From: Cytophagales bacterium Alg240-R148
GTDB lineage: Bacteria; Bacteroidota; Bacteroidia; Cytophagales; Cyclobacteriaceae
DNA: 64,000 nt
Direction: 5' to 3'
Assembly: GCA_900537185.1 (NCBI GenBank)
Contig: LS999826.1
Coordinates: 186,001 to 250,000 of the forward strand
Shown: piece by piece, positions 17,580 to 27,761 of the stretch
Position numbering within the stretch: position 1 is the stretch's first letter
How the letters are laid out: every line of letters starts with the position of its first letter
Translations under genes and position numbers: made by a program
The notes under the pieces: generated by a model
What the model was told of the DNA's origin: nothing
Seen by the model: the letters and a program-made list of their open reading frames with translations, nothing else
Databases searched by the model: none

Positions 17580-18345
17580 GATTTTGTAAGGTGTATTGGC
17601 CTGTTTGGTTGACTGAAATTTTCGGCAAGGTTTTGTTTTTTTCAAAAAAATCAAAACCAGATTGCAATTCTTTCCAAAATTTGTGATGAATTTTTAAATT
17701 TTTGTCTTTCAAAATTGCATTGTTGATATTTTTATCGCTTAAATAAAAAGGAAATATATGAATAGAGATCGGTCGTTCGGAGTTGTTTTTTGATTCGACG
17801 CTAAGCAAGTACAACTCCTTAATTTTATCATCTGTAATTGGAATACAGCCAATAGTAACACAATCCCCCTGTACATAAACTTCACTGCCAGGATAATTTT
17901 TGTTGCTCAGAATTAAATCGGCATCATTTGGGTAATTGACCCGCAAAGACAAATGAAATTGGCTGTAAGGGTTGTACCCTTCAATTTGGTAAAAACCTTC
18001 TGGAATTTGAGCATCCCCTTCTATTCTTTTGGGACCAAGGTTTCCTGAATTGGAGCAAAAGTCATAGGTCTTAAAATAGTGGTACTGTTTATCCTCAATT
18101 TTTTTCACAAAAACTTCAAGAATAGCTTCTTTTTTAAAGGCCCTAATAAATACTTCTATTTCAGAAAGCTCATAGCCAATTTTATGCAGTTCTGCTTGTA
18201 ACAGTTTTTCCTTTGCCTTATAAGCACCTTTGACGCGGGTATATTGTTTTTGTTTTTCTTTAAATCCAATATCCTGTGCACAGCAAACGCTGTACTTACT
18301 ATAAGAAGCACCGAGAAGAATTAAAAGAACTAAGAATCGCGGCAT
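17569..18345 (-). CDS. YafK-family L,D-transpeptidase
   Basis: 258 aa with an N-terminal signal peptide (about residues 1-23). Residues about 95-190 form a YkuD-type catalytic domain of the YafK/DpaA branch: 'GFYQIEGYNPYSQFHLSLRVNYPN' and 'VQGDCVTIGCIPITDDKI' with catalytic C167 and candidate His H131. L,D-transpeptidases of this branch act on peptidoglycan crosslinks or on lipoproteins attached to peptidoglycan; E. coli YafK/DpaA releases Braun lipoprotein. Here the following gene encodes a small helical lipoprotein overlapping it by 11 bp, an attractive but unproven substrate or partner. It is divergent from the alpha-2-macroglobulin gene across 112 bases. Confidence 0.88.
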   Translation of the reverse strand: MPRFLVLLILLGASYSKYSVCCAQDIGFKEKQKQYTRVKGAYKAKEKLLQAELHKIGYELSEIEVFIRAFKKEAILEVFVKKIEDKQYHYFKTYDFCSNSGNLGPKRIEGDAQIPEGFYQIEGYNPYSQFHLSLRVNYPNDADLILSNKNYPGSEVYVQGDCVTIGCIPITDDKIKELYLLSVESKNNSERPISIHIFPFYLSDKNINNAILKDKNLKIHHKFWKELQSGFDFFEKNKTLPKISVNQTGQYTLQNHEK

Positions 18346-18457
18346 ACTACAATTTATAAATTCAATTTATAAAGAAAAAATTTAGAAGAATTTACGAATT
18401 TGTATTTACCTTGTTGTATTCTCCTTTTTATTAACTATTCCATTCATAAATACCCTT

Positions 18458-21400
18458 ATGAAAAAATCACACATCACCTTTGTAGGACTATCTGTTTTGG
18501 TTCTAGTTGTTGGCTTAGCATACTACTTTTTTCCACAAGAAAAGACACAGCGCCAGTCCTTTAAAATGGACCCTGCCTTTTCCAATTATATTAGCTCCTT
18601 TACTTATGGAACTATTTCTTCTTCGGCGCAATTGAAAATCAAGTTTGTGAATGAATTTGATGGAGTAACTTCTGGAATGACAGAAGAAAGAAATTTATTT
18701 GAAATTTCTCCTTCGGTGCAGGGGCATGCGATCTGGGAAAATAAATCTACTTTGGTATTTGTTCCAGACGAACGGCTTGTTTCGGGGGAAGATTATGCCA
18801 TACAATTTAATTTGAAACCATTGTTCGATGACATCGATTCTGAGCTTCAAGTTTTCAGTTACGCCATCAACATTATTCCACAGAATTTTGAATTAAAAAT
18901 TGATAACATCCAGGCATACGAAGAAACAGATTTAAGCAACCAACAAATTTCAGGTGTTGTGCTTACTTCAGATATAGTGGAACTCCAATCGATGCAAGAT
19001 GCTTTTCAAGCCCAACAAGACGGTCAAGATCTTACTGTATTGTGGCAGTCTTCTCCCGATAAAAGGATGTTTAAGTTTACTGTCGAAAATGTTACAAGAA
19101 AAGAGGAAGAAGAGGAAGTAGCGTTGTCTTTGGATGGATCGGAATTTGGATCGGATAAACAATTGGAAGAGGGTATTGAAATTCCGGCTTTAGGCGATTT
19201 TTCAGTAAGAGATGTGCGGGTGATTCAAAGTGAACCACAATATGTTGAGATAAGGTTTTCGGATCCTTTGAAGAAAGATCAAAATTTAGAAGGGCTCATC
19301 CAAATTAGCGGTACCAGTGATTTGGACTTTCAAATAGAAAGCAACAAAGTTTTGGTCTATTTAAAGGAAAGGCCGTCTGGAGATGTGAAAATTGTTGTTG
19401 AAGAGGATGTTAAGAATATATTGAACTACAAACTGAACGATGGCATCAGTGAGATGTTGAGTTTTGTTCAGCTTAAACCGGCTCTTAAATTGACAACCGA
19501 AGGCAATATTCTGCCCGCTTCCAAAGGGTTGATTCTTCCCTTTGAAGCGGTTGCTTTAAAAGCAGTGGAAGTAGAAGTTATCAAGATAATGGAACCCAAT
19601 GTATTGCAGTTTTTACAGGTCAATGAATTGGGAGGGAATTCTCAATTGAGAAGGGTAGGAAAACCAATACTCAAAAAAACCATTAACCTACAAAAAGCAG
19701 GTGTTACAGACATTGCCCAATGGAACAACTATGTGCTAGATTTAGAAACGTTGATGGTGCCAGAGCAAGGGGCCATTTATCAAATAAGGATGTCGTTTAA
19801 AAGGCGCCATGCGGCATTTTATTGTGGTGGAGAGGCAGATGAAGGGCTGTATGCCATAGAAGAAGAAAACAACTTGTCGGATGAAGAGCAGGAATTTTCG
19901 AATTGGGATTCCTACGAAAACTACTATTATGGAGACGATTACAATTGGAGGGATAGGGACAACCCTTGTAGCAATTCGTATTACAACTCGAGTAAGTCGG
20001 TCAAAGTAAATATCTTAGCTTCCAATGTTGGTTTAATAGTTAAATCGGGACAAGATAGGAGTTATTTGGCTGTAGTCACCGACATGCTCACTGCAAAACC
20101 CATTGAAAATGCCGATGTGCGTTTGTACAACTACCAAATGGAACTTTTAGAGCAGCGCAATGCCGACGCCAATGGGTTTGTTGAATTTTCTCCAAAAGAA
20201 AAGCCCTACTTTGTAGTAGCAACCAATGGCAAAGAAAAAGCATACATTAAACTGAATAACGGCAAAGCACTTTCTGTATCTGGTTTTGATGTTGGAGGAA
20301 GCAAAGTGAAAAAAGGGATTAAAGGGTTTATGTATGGAGAAAGGGGCGTTTGGAGGCCCGGAGATTCTATTTATTATGCATTTATATTAAAAGATCCTAA
20401 AAATAACATCCCCCTGAACCATCCGGTGGTATTTGAATTGAAAAACCCAAAAGGGAAAATTGCACAGAGGTTGGTGCAAACCAAAAGAACAGGCAATATA
20501 TATAAGTTTGCCACTGCAACTAGGCCATCGGACCCTACTGGAAATTGGTCAGCCGAAGTGAAAGTAGGAGGGGTTACATTCCATCAAAATGTTAAGATTG
20601 AAACGGTCAAGCCCAATAGATTGAAAATTAAAGCGGTATTGGAAGATGACAAAAAAGTTGTTTTGTCTGAAGGGATAAAGGGACAAATTAATGTTGCATG
20701 GCTGCATGGCGCTGTTGGGTCTAATTTAAAAAGTACGGTTGAATTAATTCTGAAAGAGCGATCGACCAAATTTAAAAAATACGAAGACTATTGTTTTGAT
20801 AACCCTACCGTCCGTTTGTATTCAGAAAAATACAACATTTTTGAAGGAACAACAGATGCTTCTGGAGATGCCAGTTTTAATTACCGGTTATCGGATGATA
20901 TTGAGGCTCCAGGTGTTTTGAGTGCTACTTTTATTACAAAGGCTTTTGAAGAGGGAGGCAATTATAGCATAGATGCACATACCCTCCCGATGTACACTTA
21001 TAACAGTTATGTTGGAATTAAAAAGCCGAAGGGAGATAAAAGAAGGGGCATGTTGTTGACCGATACCACCCATGTATTCAATTTGGTTAACCTCAACCCA
21101 GACGGAAAATTAAAGAGCACAGATCAGTTTGATGTCAGTGTGTTTAAGTTGGATTGGAAATGGTGGTGGGACAAATCTGAAGACAACCTTACCAATTATG
21201 TTAACAGCAATTATTATACTCCAATTATTAGGAAACGAGTAGGGGGGGATACAGGAAAAGGGAAGTTCAAATTTAAAATAAAGTACCCAGAATGGGGCCG
21301 ATATTTAGTGAAAGCATGCAACGGAGATGGGCATTGTACAGGGCAAGTGGTTTATGTGGACTGGCCCGGTTGGGCCGGAAGGGCCCAAAGAGACAGCCCA

Positions 21401-24004
21401 GATGGTGCGGCCATGCTTTCTTTTAACTCAGATAAACCAGCCTACTCTGTAGGTGAAAAAGTAAATGTTACTTTGCCAGGTAGTGACAACGGTAGGGCTC
21501 TAATTACCATCGAGAATGGATCAGGTGTAGTTGGCAATTTTTGGGTGGATACCAAAGCCGGAGATAACAAATTTGATTTTGAAGTAACAGACCGAATGAC
21601 TCCAAATATATACGTGCATGCGATGTTAATTCAACCCCATCAAAATACACTCAACGACCACCCAATAAGGATGTATGGTTTGTTGCCTCTTGATGTGTCT
21701 GACCCAAAAACAGTTTTAAAGCCAAAACTTACCGTACCCAAAGAAGTGGAGCCAGGAGATAAAATGAGCATGCGCGTTGAAGAACAAAATGGAGAACCAA
21801 TGCGCTATACTTTGGCTGTTGTGGATGAGGGTTTGCTCGATTTAACTCGTTTTAAAACACCAGATCCTTGGAAGTATTTTTACGCCAAAGAAGCATTGGG
21901 TGTAAAAACCTGGGATGTTTATGACCAAGTTATTGGCGCTTATAAAGGCGAATTGAGCCGCTTGTTGGCTTTAGGTGGGGATGAAGAAATGGAAAAAAGT
22001 GAAGAGGAAGCAGACAAACGATTTAAATCAGTAGTTAAGTTTTTTGGGCCTTTTGAATTGGAATCCGGTCAATCTGCCGAACACAATTTTGAAATGCCAC
22101 AATATGTAGGTTCCGTAAAAGTAATGTTGGTTGCCGAAAATGACCAAGCCTTTGGGCGAACGGATGAAGTAACCAAAGTAAAACAATCTTTAATGGTGTT
22201 GGGTACTTTGCCGCGCGTGCTGAGTGTTGGAGAACAAGTAGAACTACCAGTGAATTTATTCTTAACAGATAAGAAACACAGTACGGTAAAAGTGCACCTT
22301 GAGCTTGAAGGTGCTGTCCAAGCCGTTCAAGCAAGCAAGTCTGTACAGGTAACTGGGAAAGAACACGAGCTTGAATACTTTACTTTAAAAACAGGAGAGA
22401 AAAGCGGTAAAGCTAAAGTGAAGATAGTTGCCGAAAGCAAAGGAAAAAAATCAACTCATGAGATTGATATTGAAATACGCAACCCAAATCCATTTGTCAG
22501 CAAAACCAAATTTGTTGAAATACAACCAGGTGGTACCGCAGATGTCCAGTGGAATGCGATAGGAGTCGATGGTTCCAATGCAGCAAAAATTGAAATTTCT
22601 TCCTTTCCAGCAATCAATTTAGAAAAGAGATTGCGCTATTTGATTCGCTACCCTTATGGGTGTTTGGAACAAACTACGTCTTCGGCCCTTCCTCAATTGT
22701 ACATTAAAAAATTTGTTGATTTGTCTGCCGCCCAATCTATAGAAATAGACAACAATATTAACGCCGCTGTAGAAAGGTTGCAACAGTTTCAACTTCCTGA
22801 TGGCGGGTTTGCTTACTGGCCTGGTCAAGAAAATGTAAATGCTTGGGCCAATACCTATGCAGGTTATTTTATACTAAAAGCAGAAAAAGAAGGGTATCCA
22901 ATCCCATACCAAATGAAAGATCAATGGATCAAATACCAAAAAAAATCTGCTAAAAACTGGAGGAAACAAGCTACTTCCAAATGGGACACCTATATTCAAT
23001 CTTATCGTTTGTATACCTTGGCATTGGCTGGAAAGCCAGATAGGGCTTCTATGAATAGGTTAAGGGAAAGGAATGACCTAAACGCCCAAACCAAGTGGAT
23101 GTTGGCCTGGGCTTATAATATATTGGGTGAGAAATTGGCCGCTGAGCATATAATTGAAGGAGTAGCGGAGAATGTTGCCACCTACAATGGCAGTGGTGCC
23201 ACCTATGGCAGCCCGTTAAGAGACAACGCCATTGCTGTTTCTGTTTTAGTAGACATGGAAAAGAGGGAACAAGCTGGAGCTTTGATAAAAAAGATAACTG
23301 GGGAGTTGGCTGACTCTAAAAAATGGTTCAGCACCCAAACTACTTCATTTTGTTTGCAAGCTGTGTCCGATTTTTACCAGATGACTTCCGGAGCCAAACC
23401 AATGGAGTTCGCCTTTGCAATGAACGAGGAAGCCGATGCGGCGGTTACTTCCAATAGGTCTTTCTATTCTTATGGTTTGAAAGTAAATCAAAAGGGAGCC
23501 AATACAATTAACATTGAAAATAATGGGGAAGGCATTTTATTTGCAACTGTGGTATACGAAGGGCAACCTTTGGCAGGAACTGAAGAAGAAGAAGAAAATA
23601 ATATTGTGTTGCGATCTTATTATTTGGATAACAACAACCAGCCACTTGAAATAGACGCACTAAAACAAGGAGCTGATTTTTATGCAGTTGTAGAAGTGGT
23701 CAACCCTGGGTTAAGAGGAGTGTATGAAAATTTAGCGCTGTCTCAGGTATTTCCATCTGGATGGGAAATACAAAACTCTCGCTTATTTGGGAATGAAGCC
23801 ACCATTGGTTTGTCTTATCAAGACATTCGGGACGACCGGGTCCATTCGTTTTTCGATTTGGCGCCAAATGAAAAAAAGACCATCAAAATAAAATTAAATG
23901 CCAGCTACAAAGGCAGCTATTATTTGCCGGCATTAAAAGTTGAAGCGATGTACGACAATACAATAAAGTCTATTAAAAAAGGAAGGAAAATAACCATTCA
24001 ATAA
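18458..24004 (+). CDS. Bacterial alpha-2-macroglobulin with intact thioester
   Basis: 1848 aa. A membrane-anchoring hydrophobic N terminus (about residues 7-25) lacks a lipobox, so the protein is held in the inner membrane facing the periplasm. Many MG-type beta domains follow. The thioester motif is complete (PYGCLEQTT, C1402 to Q1405), inside an alpha-alpha toroid domain (about 1390-1680). An acidic, Tyr/Trp-rich insert lies between C456 and C504. Bacterial A2Ms trap attacking proteases, which cleave a bait region and become covalently bound. The gene directly precedes pbpC, the classic YfhM/PBP1C pairing thought to guard and repair the envelope. A hairpin lies between them but has no T-run. 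Confidence 0.95.
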   Translation: MKKSHITFVGLSVLVLVVGLAYYFFPQEKTQRQSFKMDPAFSNYISSFTYGTISSSAQLKIKFVNEFDGVTSGMTEERNLFEISPSVQGHAIWENKSTLVFVPDERLVSGEDYAIQFNLKPLFDDIDSELQVFSYAINIIPQNFELKIDNIQAYEETDLSNQQISGVVLTSDIVELQSMQDAFQAQQDGQDLTVLWQSSPDKRMFKFTVENVTRKEEEEEVALSLDGSEFGSDKQLEEGIEIPALGDFSVRDVRVIQSEPQYVEIRFSDPLKKDQNLEGLIQISGTSDLDFQIESNKVLVYLKERPSGDVKIVVEEDVKNILNYKLNDGISEMLSFVQLKPALKLTTEGNILPASKGLILPFEAVALKAVEVEVIKIMEPNVLQFLQVNELGGNSQLRRVGKPILKKTINLQKAGVTDIAQWNNYVLDLETLMVPEQGAIYQIRMSFKRRHAAFYCGGEADEGLYAIEEENNLSDEEQEFSNWDSYENYYYGDDYNWRDRDNPCSNSYYNSSKSVKVNILASNVGLIVKSGQDRSYLAVVTDMLTAKPIENADVRLYNYQMELLEQRNADANGFVEFSPKEKPYFVVATNGKEKAYIKLNNGKALSVSGFDVGGSKVKKGIKGFMYGERGVWRPGDSIYYAFILKDPKNNIPLNHPVVFELKNPKGKIAQRLVQTKRTGNIYKFATATRPSDPTGNWSAEVKVGGVTFHQNVKIETVKPNRLKIKAVLEDDKKVVLSEGIKGQINVAWLHGAVGSNLKSTVELILKERSTKFKKYEDYCFDNPTVRLYSEKYNIFEGTTDASGDASFNYRLSDDIEAPGVLSATFITKAFEEGGNYSIDAHTLPMYTYNSYVGIKKPKGDKRRGMLLTDTTHVFNLVNLNPDGKLKSTDQFDVSVFKLDWKWWWDKSEDNLTNYVNSNYYTPIIRKRVGGDTGKGKFKFKIKYPEWGRYLVKACNGDGHCTGQVVYVDWPGWAGRAQRDSPDGAAMLSFNSDKPAYSVGEKVNVTLPGSDNGRALITIENGSGVVGNFWVDTKAGDNKFDFEVTDRMTPNIYVHAMLIQPHQNTLNDHPIRMYGLLPLDVSDPKTVLKPKLTVPKEVEPGDKMSMRVEEQNGEPMRYTLAVVDEGLLDLTRFKTPDPWKYFYAKEALGVKTWDVYDQVIGAYKGELSRLLALGGDEEMEKSEEEADKRFKSVVKFFGPFELESGQSAEHNFEMPQYVGSVKVMLVAENDQAFGRTDEVTKVKQSLMVLGTLPRVLSVGEQVELPVNLFLTDKKHSTVKVHLELEGAVQAVQASKSVQVTGKEHELEYFTLKTGEKSGKAKVKIVAESKGKKSTHEIDIEIRNPNPFVSKTKFVEIQPGGTADVQWNAIGVDGSNAAKIEISSFPAINLEKRLRYLIRYPYGCLEQTTSSALPQLYIKKFVDLSAAQSIEIDNNINAAVERLQQFQLPDGGFAYWPGQENVNAWANTYAGYFILKAEKEGYPIPYQMKDQWIKYQKKSAKNWRKQATSKWDTYIQSYRLYTLALAGKPDRASMNRLRERNDLNAQTKWMLAWAYNILGEKLAAEHIIEGVAENVATYNGSGATYGSPLRDNAIAVSVLVDMEKREQAGALIKKITGELADSKKWFSTQTTSFCLQAVSDFYQMTSGAKPMEFAFAMNEEADAAVTSNRSFYSYGLKVNQKGANTINIENNGEGILFATVVYEGQPLAGTEEEEENNIVLRSYYLDNNNQPLEIDALKQGADFYAVVEVVNPGLRGVYENLALSQVFPSGWEIQNSRLFGNEATIGLSYQDIRDDRVHSFFDLAPNEKKTIKIKLNASYKGSYYLPALKVEAMYDNTIKSIKKGRKITIQ

Positions 24005-24012
24005 AATTTTGT

Positions 24013-24042
24013 CCCTGCTGTTCGAATCAATAAACAGTAGGG
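24013..24042 (+). other. Hairpin between A2M and pbpC genes
   Basis: CCCTGCTGTT (24013-24022) pairs with AACAGTAGGG (24033-24042), ten pairs with one G-T, loop of ten bases. No T-run follows on either strand, so it is more likely an RNA-processing or partial attenuation element than a full terminator. It sits 9 bases after the A2M stop and 80 before pbpC. Confidence 0.45.
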
Positions 24043-24121
24043 CCATCGCTTCCTAGATAAACCAGAACGTTGAAAATATAAATAAGCCATACGAAGTACT
24101 TGAGGTCCGTTCTTAGCCACT

Positions 24122-26431
24122 ATGTTAAAAGCATACAAAATGAATTTCGCAAAAGCAGTTTTTAATTTGGTGATAATGTACCAAGTGTTTTTTGCTTGTG
24201 TATATTTTTTTGTACCAAGCCCAGCGTTTGATACTACCTTTTCAACAGTATTACAAGACGCAGAAGGAAATATTCTTTCTGTTCAGCTAGCCAAGGACGA
24301 ACAATGGCGGTTTCCTTCCATCGATGTTGTTCCGGATAAATACACCAAAGCTTTGTTGGCATTTGAAGACAAAAGATTTTTTCATCACCCAGGAGTGGAT
24401 GCGCTTTCCATTGCTCGGGCCATGGTTTCCAATGTTGTACACAACAAAGTGCGCAGTGGTGGTAGTACCATTACCATGCAGTTGGTGCGCATGTCACGAG
24501 GGAAAAAAAGAACCTATTCGGAGAAAATTATTGAAATGTTCTTGGCACTCCAATTGGAGTTGCAGATGACAAAAGAAGAGATTCTATTGAAATATACCAC
24601 CTATGCACCGTATGGAGGTAATATTGTAGGGCTTCATGCAGCATCCTGGCGTTATTTCGGGAGGAAACCTGGCAATTTATCCTGGTCAGAAGCAGCAACG
24701 TTGGCCGTTTTACCCAATAGCCCAGGGCTCATACATCCCGGTAGAAATAGAAAAAGCCTATTCGATAAAAAAAACGCATTGCTTCTCGATTTGCTCCAAC
24801 AAAATGCGATTGATTCTATAACCTATGCATTGGCTGTAAAAGAAGCGGTTCCTGAAAACCCTAGCCCATTTCCAACCGTAGCCAAACATTTGATGTATAC
24901 CTCGATAAAAGAAAAAGGACGGGGCCATTTAATTGCAAGCACAATAAGCGCAAAGATCCAAGAACGGACAGAATCTATTGCAAAAAAATATGCAATGCTG
25001 TACAGCGAGGAGCATATTAATAATGTTGCCATTTTGATTGCAGACAATTCAACTGGGGCCATCCTTGCCTATTGTGGGAATGTAGAGCTTCCCGGAATTG
25101 ATAATGCAAAATACGTGGACATGGTTCCTGCTCAAAGATCCAGTGGAAGCACGCTCAAACCATTTTTATATGCTGGTTTGGTAACAGATGGGAAGATGAT
25201 GCCTCAACAAATGGTGCCCGATGTGCCTAGTTATTTTTCAGGATTTTCGCCAGAAAATTTCCATAAATCCTATGAAGGGCTGGTCGCAGCAGATAAGGCA
25301 TTGGCGCGGTCTTTGAATGTGCCAGCTGTGCATATGTTACAAAATTATGGACATCTAAAATTTAATAATTTGCTTAAAACTGTGGGTTTTTCCACTATTA
25401 CCAATAGCGCAGACCACTATGGGCTTTCGGTAATACTTGGAGGGGCAGAAGTAAATTTAAGAGACTTGGTTGGCGGTTACATGGCCTTGTCTAGAAATGG
25501 GCCTGTCGAATTGTATGTGGATAAACTTGGTGGGAAATACACATATGACGCCCCTTTTAACAACTTTGCACAGGAAGCTACTTTAAATGCGTTAAAAGAA
25601 GCCTTTAGACCGTTGGGAGAACGGCATTGGAAAAACTTTGAAGGAAGTAAGAAAATTGCATGGAAAACAGGTACCAGTATTGGCCACAAAGATGCTTGGA
25701 GTATCGGGGTAGACCAAAAATACACCGTTGGCGTTTGGGTAGGCAATGCGGATGGTGAGGGGCGCCCTGGGTTAACTGGGGCCAGAAAAGCAGCACCTAT
25801 AATGTTTGAAGTTTTTAGATCATTGCCCAATTCGAAATGGTTTGATTTCGATAAAAAAGAGAACAAGTCGACCACCTTTGTTTGTGGCAAAACGGGTTTT
25901 ATTGCAAATGAAGCATGTCGAGTAAAGAAAAGAATACAAATTCCAGAGAGTAGTTTAAAAAACGAACGATGCCCTTACCATTCAACTTTATTTCTTAATA
26001 CAATGGGCAAAAGAGTGGACGCAAAGTGTTGGCCATCTTCTGATTTAATCAAAACTAGTTGGTTTTTAATTCCTCCAATGTACGCCCATTATTATAAATT
26101 TAAAGATCCGGAATACAAAGAATTGCCACCATTTGAATCGGCCTGTGCGCCATTAAAATCCGTACAGTCTATGGGGTTTATTTACCCCAAAAATGGGACC
26201 CAAATTTATATACCAACCAGCTTGGATGGCGTGAAGCAGCGCTTCGTTGCCGAGGTTGCAACTAAAAAAATGGATGAAAAGTTGTATTGGCACTTAGACG
26301 ATCATTTTTTAACCACCACTTATGAAAACCATAAAATAGAAGTGTTGGCACGATTCGGAACTCACTCATTAACAGTAGTTTCTGAAGGAGGAGATCGAAT
26401 TCAAACCGTCTTTAAAGTACTTTCTGAGTAG
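24122..26431 (+). CDS. pbpC: Penicillin-binding protein 1C
   Basis: 769 aa bifunctional peptidoglycan synthase. N-terminal membrane anchor (about residues 10-31). GT51 glycosyltransferase domain with E82 in LAFEDKRFFHHPGVD and 'GGSTITMQLVRM'. Transpeptidase domain with S343-T-L-K346, the SLN triad (ALARSLNVPAVH) and K515-T-G-T. The C-terminal 90 residues form the BiPBP_C beta domain typical of PBP1C. It polymerises glycan and may crosslink peptides in the periplasm. It follows the alpha-2-macroglobulin gene, as in many Gram-negatives. A start at residue 7 (MNFAKAV) is possible. All catalytic residues are present, unlike some PBP1C proteins with degraded transpeptidases. Confidence 0.95.
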   Translation: MLKAYKMNFAKAVFNLVIMYQVFFACVYFFVPSPAFDTTFSTVLQDAEGNILSVQLAKDEQWRFPSIDVVPDKYTKALLAFEDKRFFHHPGVDALSIARAMVSNVVHNKVRSGGSTITMQLVRMSRGKKRTYSEKIIEMFLALQLELQMTKEEILLKYTTYAPYGGNIVGLHAASWRYFGRKPGNLSWSEAATLAVLPNSPGLIHPGRNRKSLFDKKNALLLDLLQQNAIDSITYALAVKEAVPENPSPFPTVAKHLMYTSIKEKGRGHLIASTISAKIQERTESIAKKYAMLYSEEHINNVAILIADNSTGAILAYCGNVELPGIDNAKYVDMVPAQRSSGSTLKPFLYAGLVTDGKMMPQQMVPDVPSYFSGFSPENFHKSYEGLVAADKALARSLNVPAVHMLQNYGHLKFNNLLKTVGFSTITNSADHYGLSVILGGAEVNLRDLVGGYMALSRNGPVELYVDKLGGKYTYDAPFNNFAQEATLNALKEAFRPLGERHWKNFEGSKKIAWKTGTSIGHKDAWSIGVDQKYTVGVWVGNADGEGRPGLTGARKAAPIMFEVFRSLPNSKWFDFDKKENKSTTFVCGKTGFIANEACRVKKRIQIPESSLKNERCPYHSTLFLNTMGKRVDAKCWPSSDLIKTSWFLIPPMYAHYYKFKDPEYKELPPFESACAPLKSVQSMGFIYPKNGTQIYIPTSLDGVKQRFVAEVATKKMDEKLYWHLDDHFLTTTYENHKIEVLARFGTHSLTVVSEGGDRIQTVFKVLSE

Positions 26432-26532
26432 TGTATTTTATGGCTTTAAGTAGCTGATTAGTAATATTTTAATAGTCCTATTTTAATTTAACGCTTAAAT
26501 TTATTAAATTGAATCGCTAAATTACTAATGCG

Positions 26533-27753
26533 ATGAAAAAAATGAGGCTATTAATGATGGTGCTTTTAGCAACTTTTATAGTCCATCCTAAAACAGGTTG
26601 GTCTATGTCAGAAGGCGAAGAACCGAACCGAGACGATGTGAGCAGCTTTGTTATTGTAGGGGCTTTTTCACTAAAAATGAACGCAACGAGGTATGCGGAT
26701 CATTTGGACAACGATTTTAATGCAAATTATGCAGTTAATCCGGACAAAAATCTCTTTTATGTTTACATATTAAGGGTTTCGGATCCAGAACAAGCAAGAC
26801 AGTATTCTTTAAATTTAAGAGATACTGACAACAGGTTTCCTGATGCGTGGGTGTTTGATGGGATACTCAATACTTCCGGGACTGACCCAGTATTGGTTCA
26901 GGCAGCATACGAAGAAGAAAAACAAATTGAAAACACCATTAAATCAGTAGAACCAATAGCGAATTTATCTACAGAAACCGCAGAAGAACCACCTGTAGAA
27001 AAAAAACCTAGCACACCAAAAATTGAATTGAAGCAAGGAGAGTACCTGTTGTTTGTCAATACCATAAATGCTACCAACTTCAAAGAAATAGAGGGGCAAG
27101 TTGAGGTAATTGATAATACCAGACAACACTTGTTGAAAGAAATAAACTCCCAGCAGTTGGTTAAAATAAAAGCACCACACAGCCAGGACCAAAGTGTGAA
27201 AATTATTTCCAAAATGTTTGGATACCGGTATGCAGATTTTGCCTTTAGTCTGAAAAACCCAGTAACAGACTCCACTTCGCAAGCACTGGATATCATTGGA
27301 GACTCCATAGTGGTAGACATGCCTTTAACAAGGATGACCAAAGGCGATTTTCAGGTGTTGTGGAATGTGTATTTTTATATAGATGCAGCTGTTATGCGAG
27401 CAGAATCTATCTCGGAGCTTAATAGCATTGTTTCCATGCTGAATGAAAATCCAAATATGAAAATTAGGATCCACGGCCATACAAATGGAAATTCTCATGG
27501 AAAAATTATACTAATGGAACAAGGGAGTTCCGATTTTTTCAACCTTACAGACGACAACAAAACTACGAAGGGGAGTGCTAAAAAACTCTCTGAAGAAAGG
27601 GCAAAAACAATCAAAAACTTCTTAGTTTTCAACGGAATAGAGGAGAGTAGATTGGAAGTGAAAGGTTGGGGTGGAAAGAAAATGTTATATGACAAACACG
27701 CAGCTTCAGCAAAAAAGAATGTTAGAGTTGAAGTTGAAGTAATTTCAGACTAA
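26533..27753 (+). CDS. SPOR-like/OmpA-type envelope protein, copy 1
   Basis: 406 aa with a signal peptide (about residues 1-24). Residues 38-110 resemble a SPOR fold ('SSFVIVGAFSLKMNATRYADHL', 'NLFYVYILRVSDPEQARQYS'), which binds denuded glycan. A proline/acidic linker follows, then a beta-rich middle, then an OmpA C-terminal domain (about 290-406). In that domain 'IHGHTNGNS' has Asn where peptidoglycan-binding OmpA domains have Asp (GHTD), and an extra stretch of about 20 residues separates it from 'KKLSEERAKTIKNFL'. The conserved Arg of the LSxxRA helix is kept. It is a tandem paralogue of the next gene, 8 bp away. Probably peptidoglycan-associated, at the outer membrane or periplasm. Confidence 0.8.
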   Translation: MKKMRLLMMVLLATFIVHPKTGWSMSEGEEPNRDDVSSFVIVGAFSLKMNATRYADHLDNDFNANYAVNPDKNLFYVYILRVSDPEQARQYSLNLRDTDNRFPDAWVFDGILNTSGTDPVLVQAAYEEEKQIENTIKSVEPIANLSTETAEEPPVEKKPSTPKIELKQGEYLLFVNTINATNFKEIEGQVEVIDNTRQHLLKEINSQQLVKIKAPHSQDQSVKIISKMFGYRYADFAFSLKNPVTDSTSQALDIIGDSIVVDMPLTRMTKGDFQVLWNVYFYIDAAVMRAESISELNSIVSMLNENPNMKIRIHGHTNGNSHGKIILMEQGSSDFFNLTDDNKTTKGSAKKLSEERAKTIKNFLVFNGIEESRLEVKGWGGKKMLYDKHAASAKKNVRVEVEVISD

Positions 27754-27761
27754 ATTGCACT

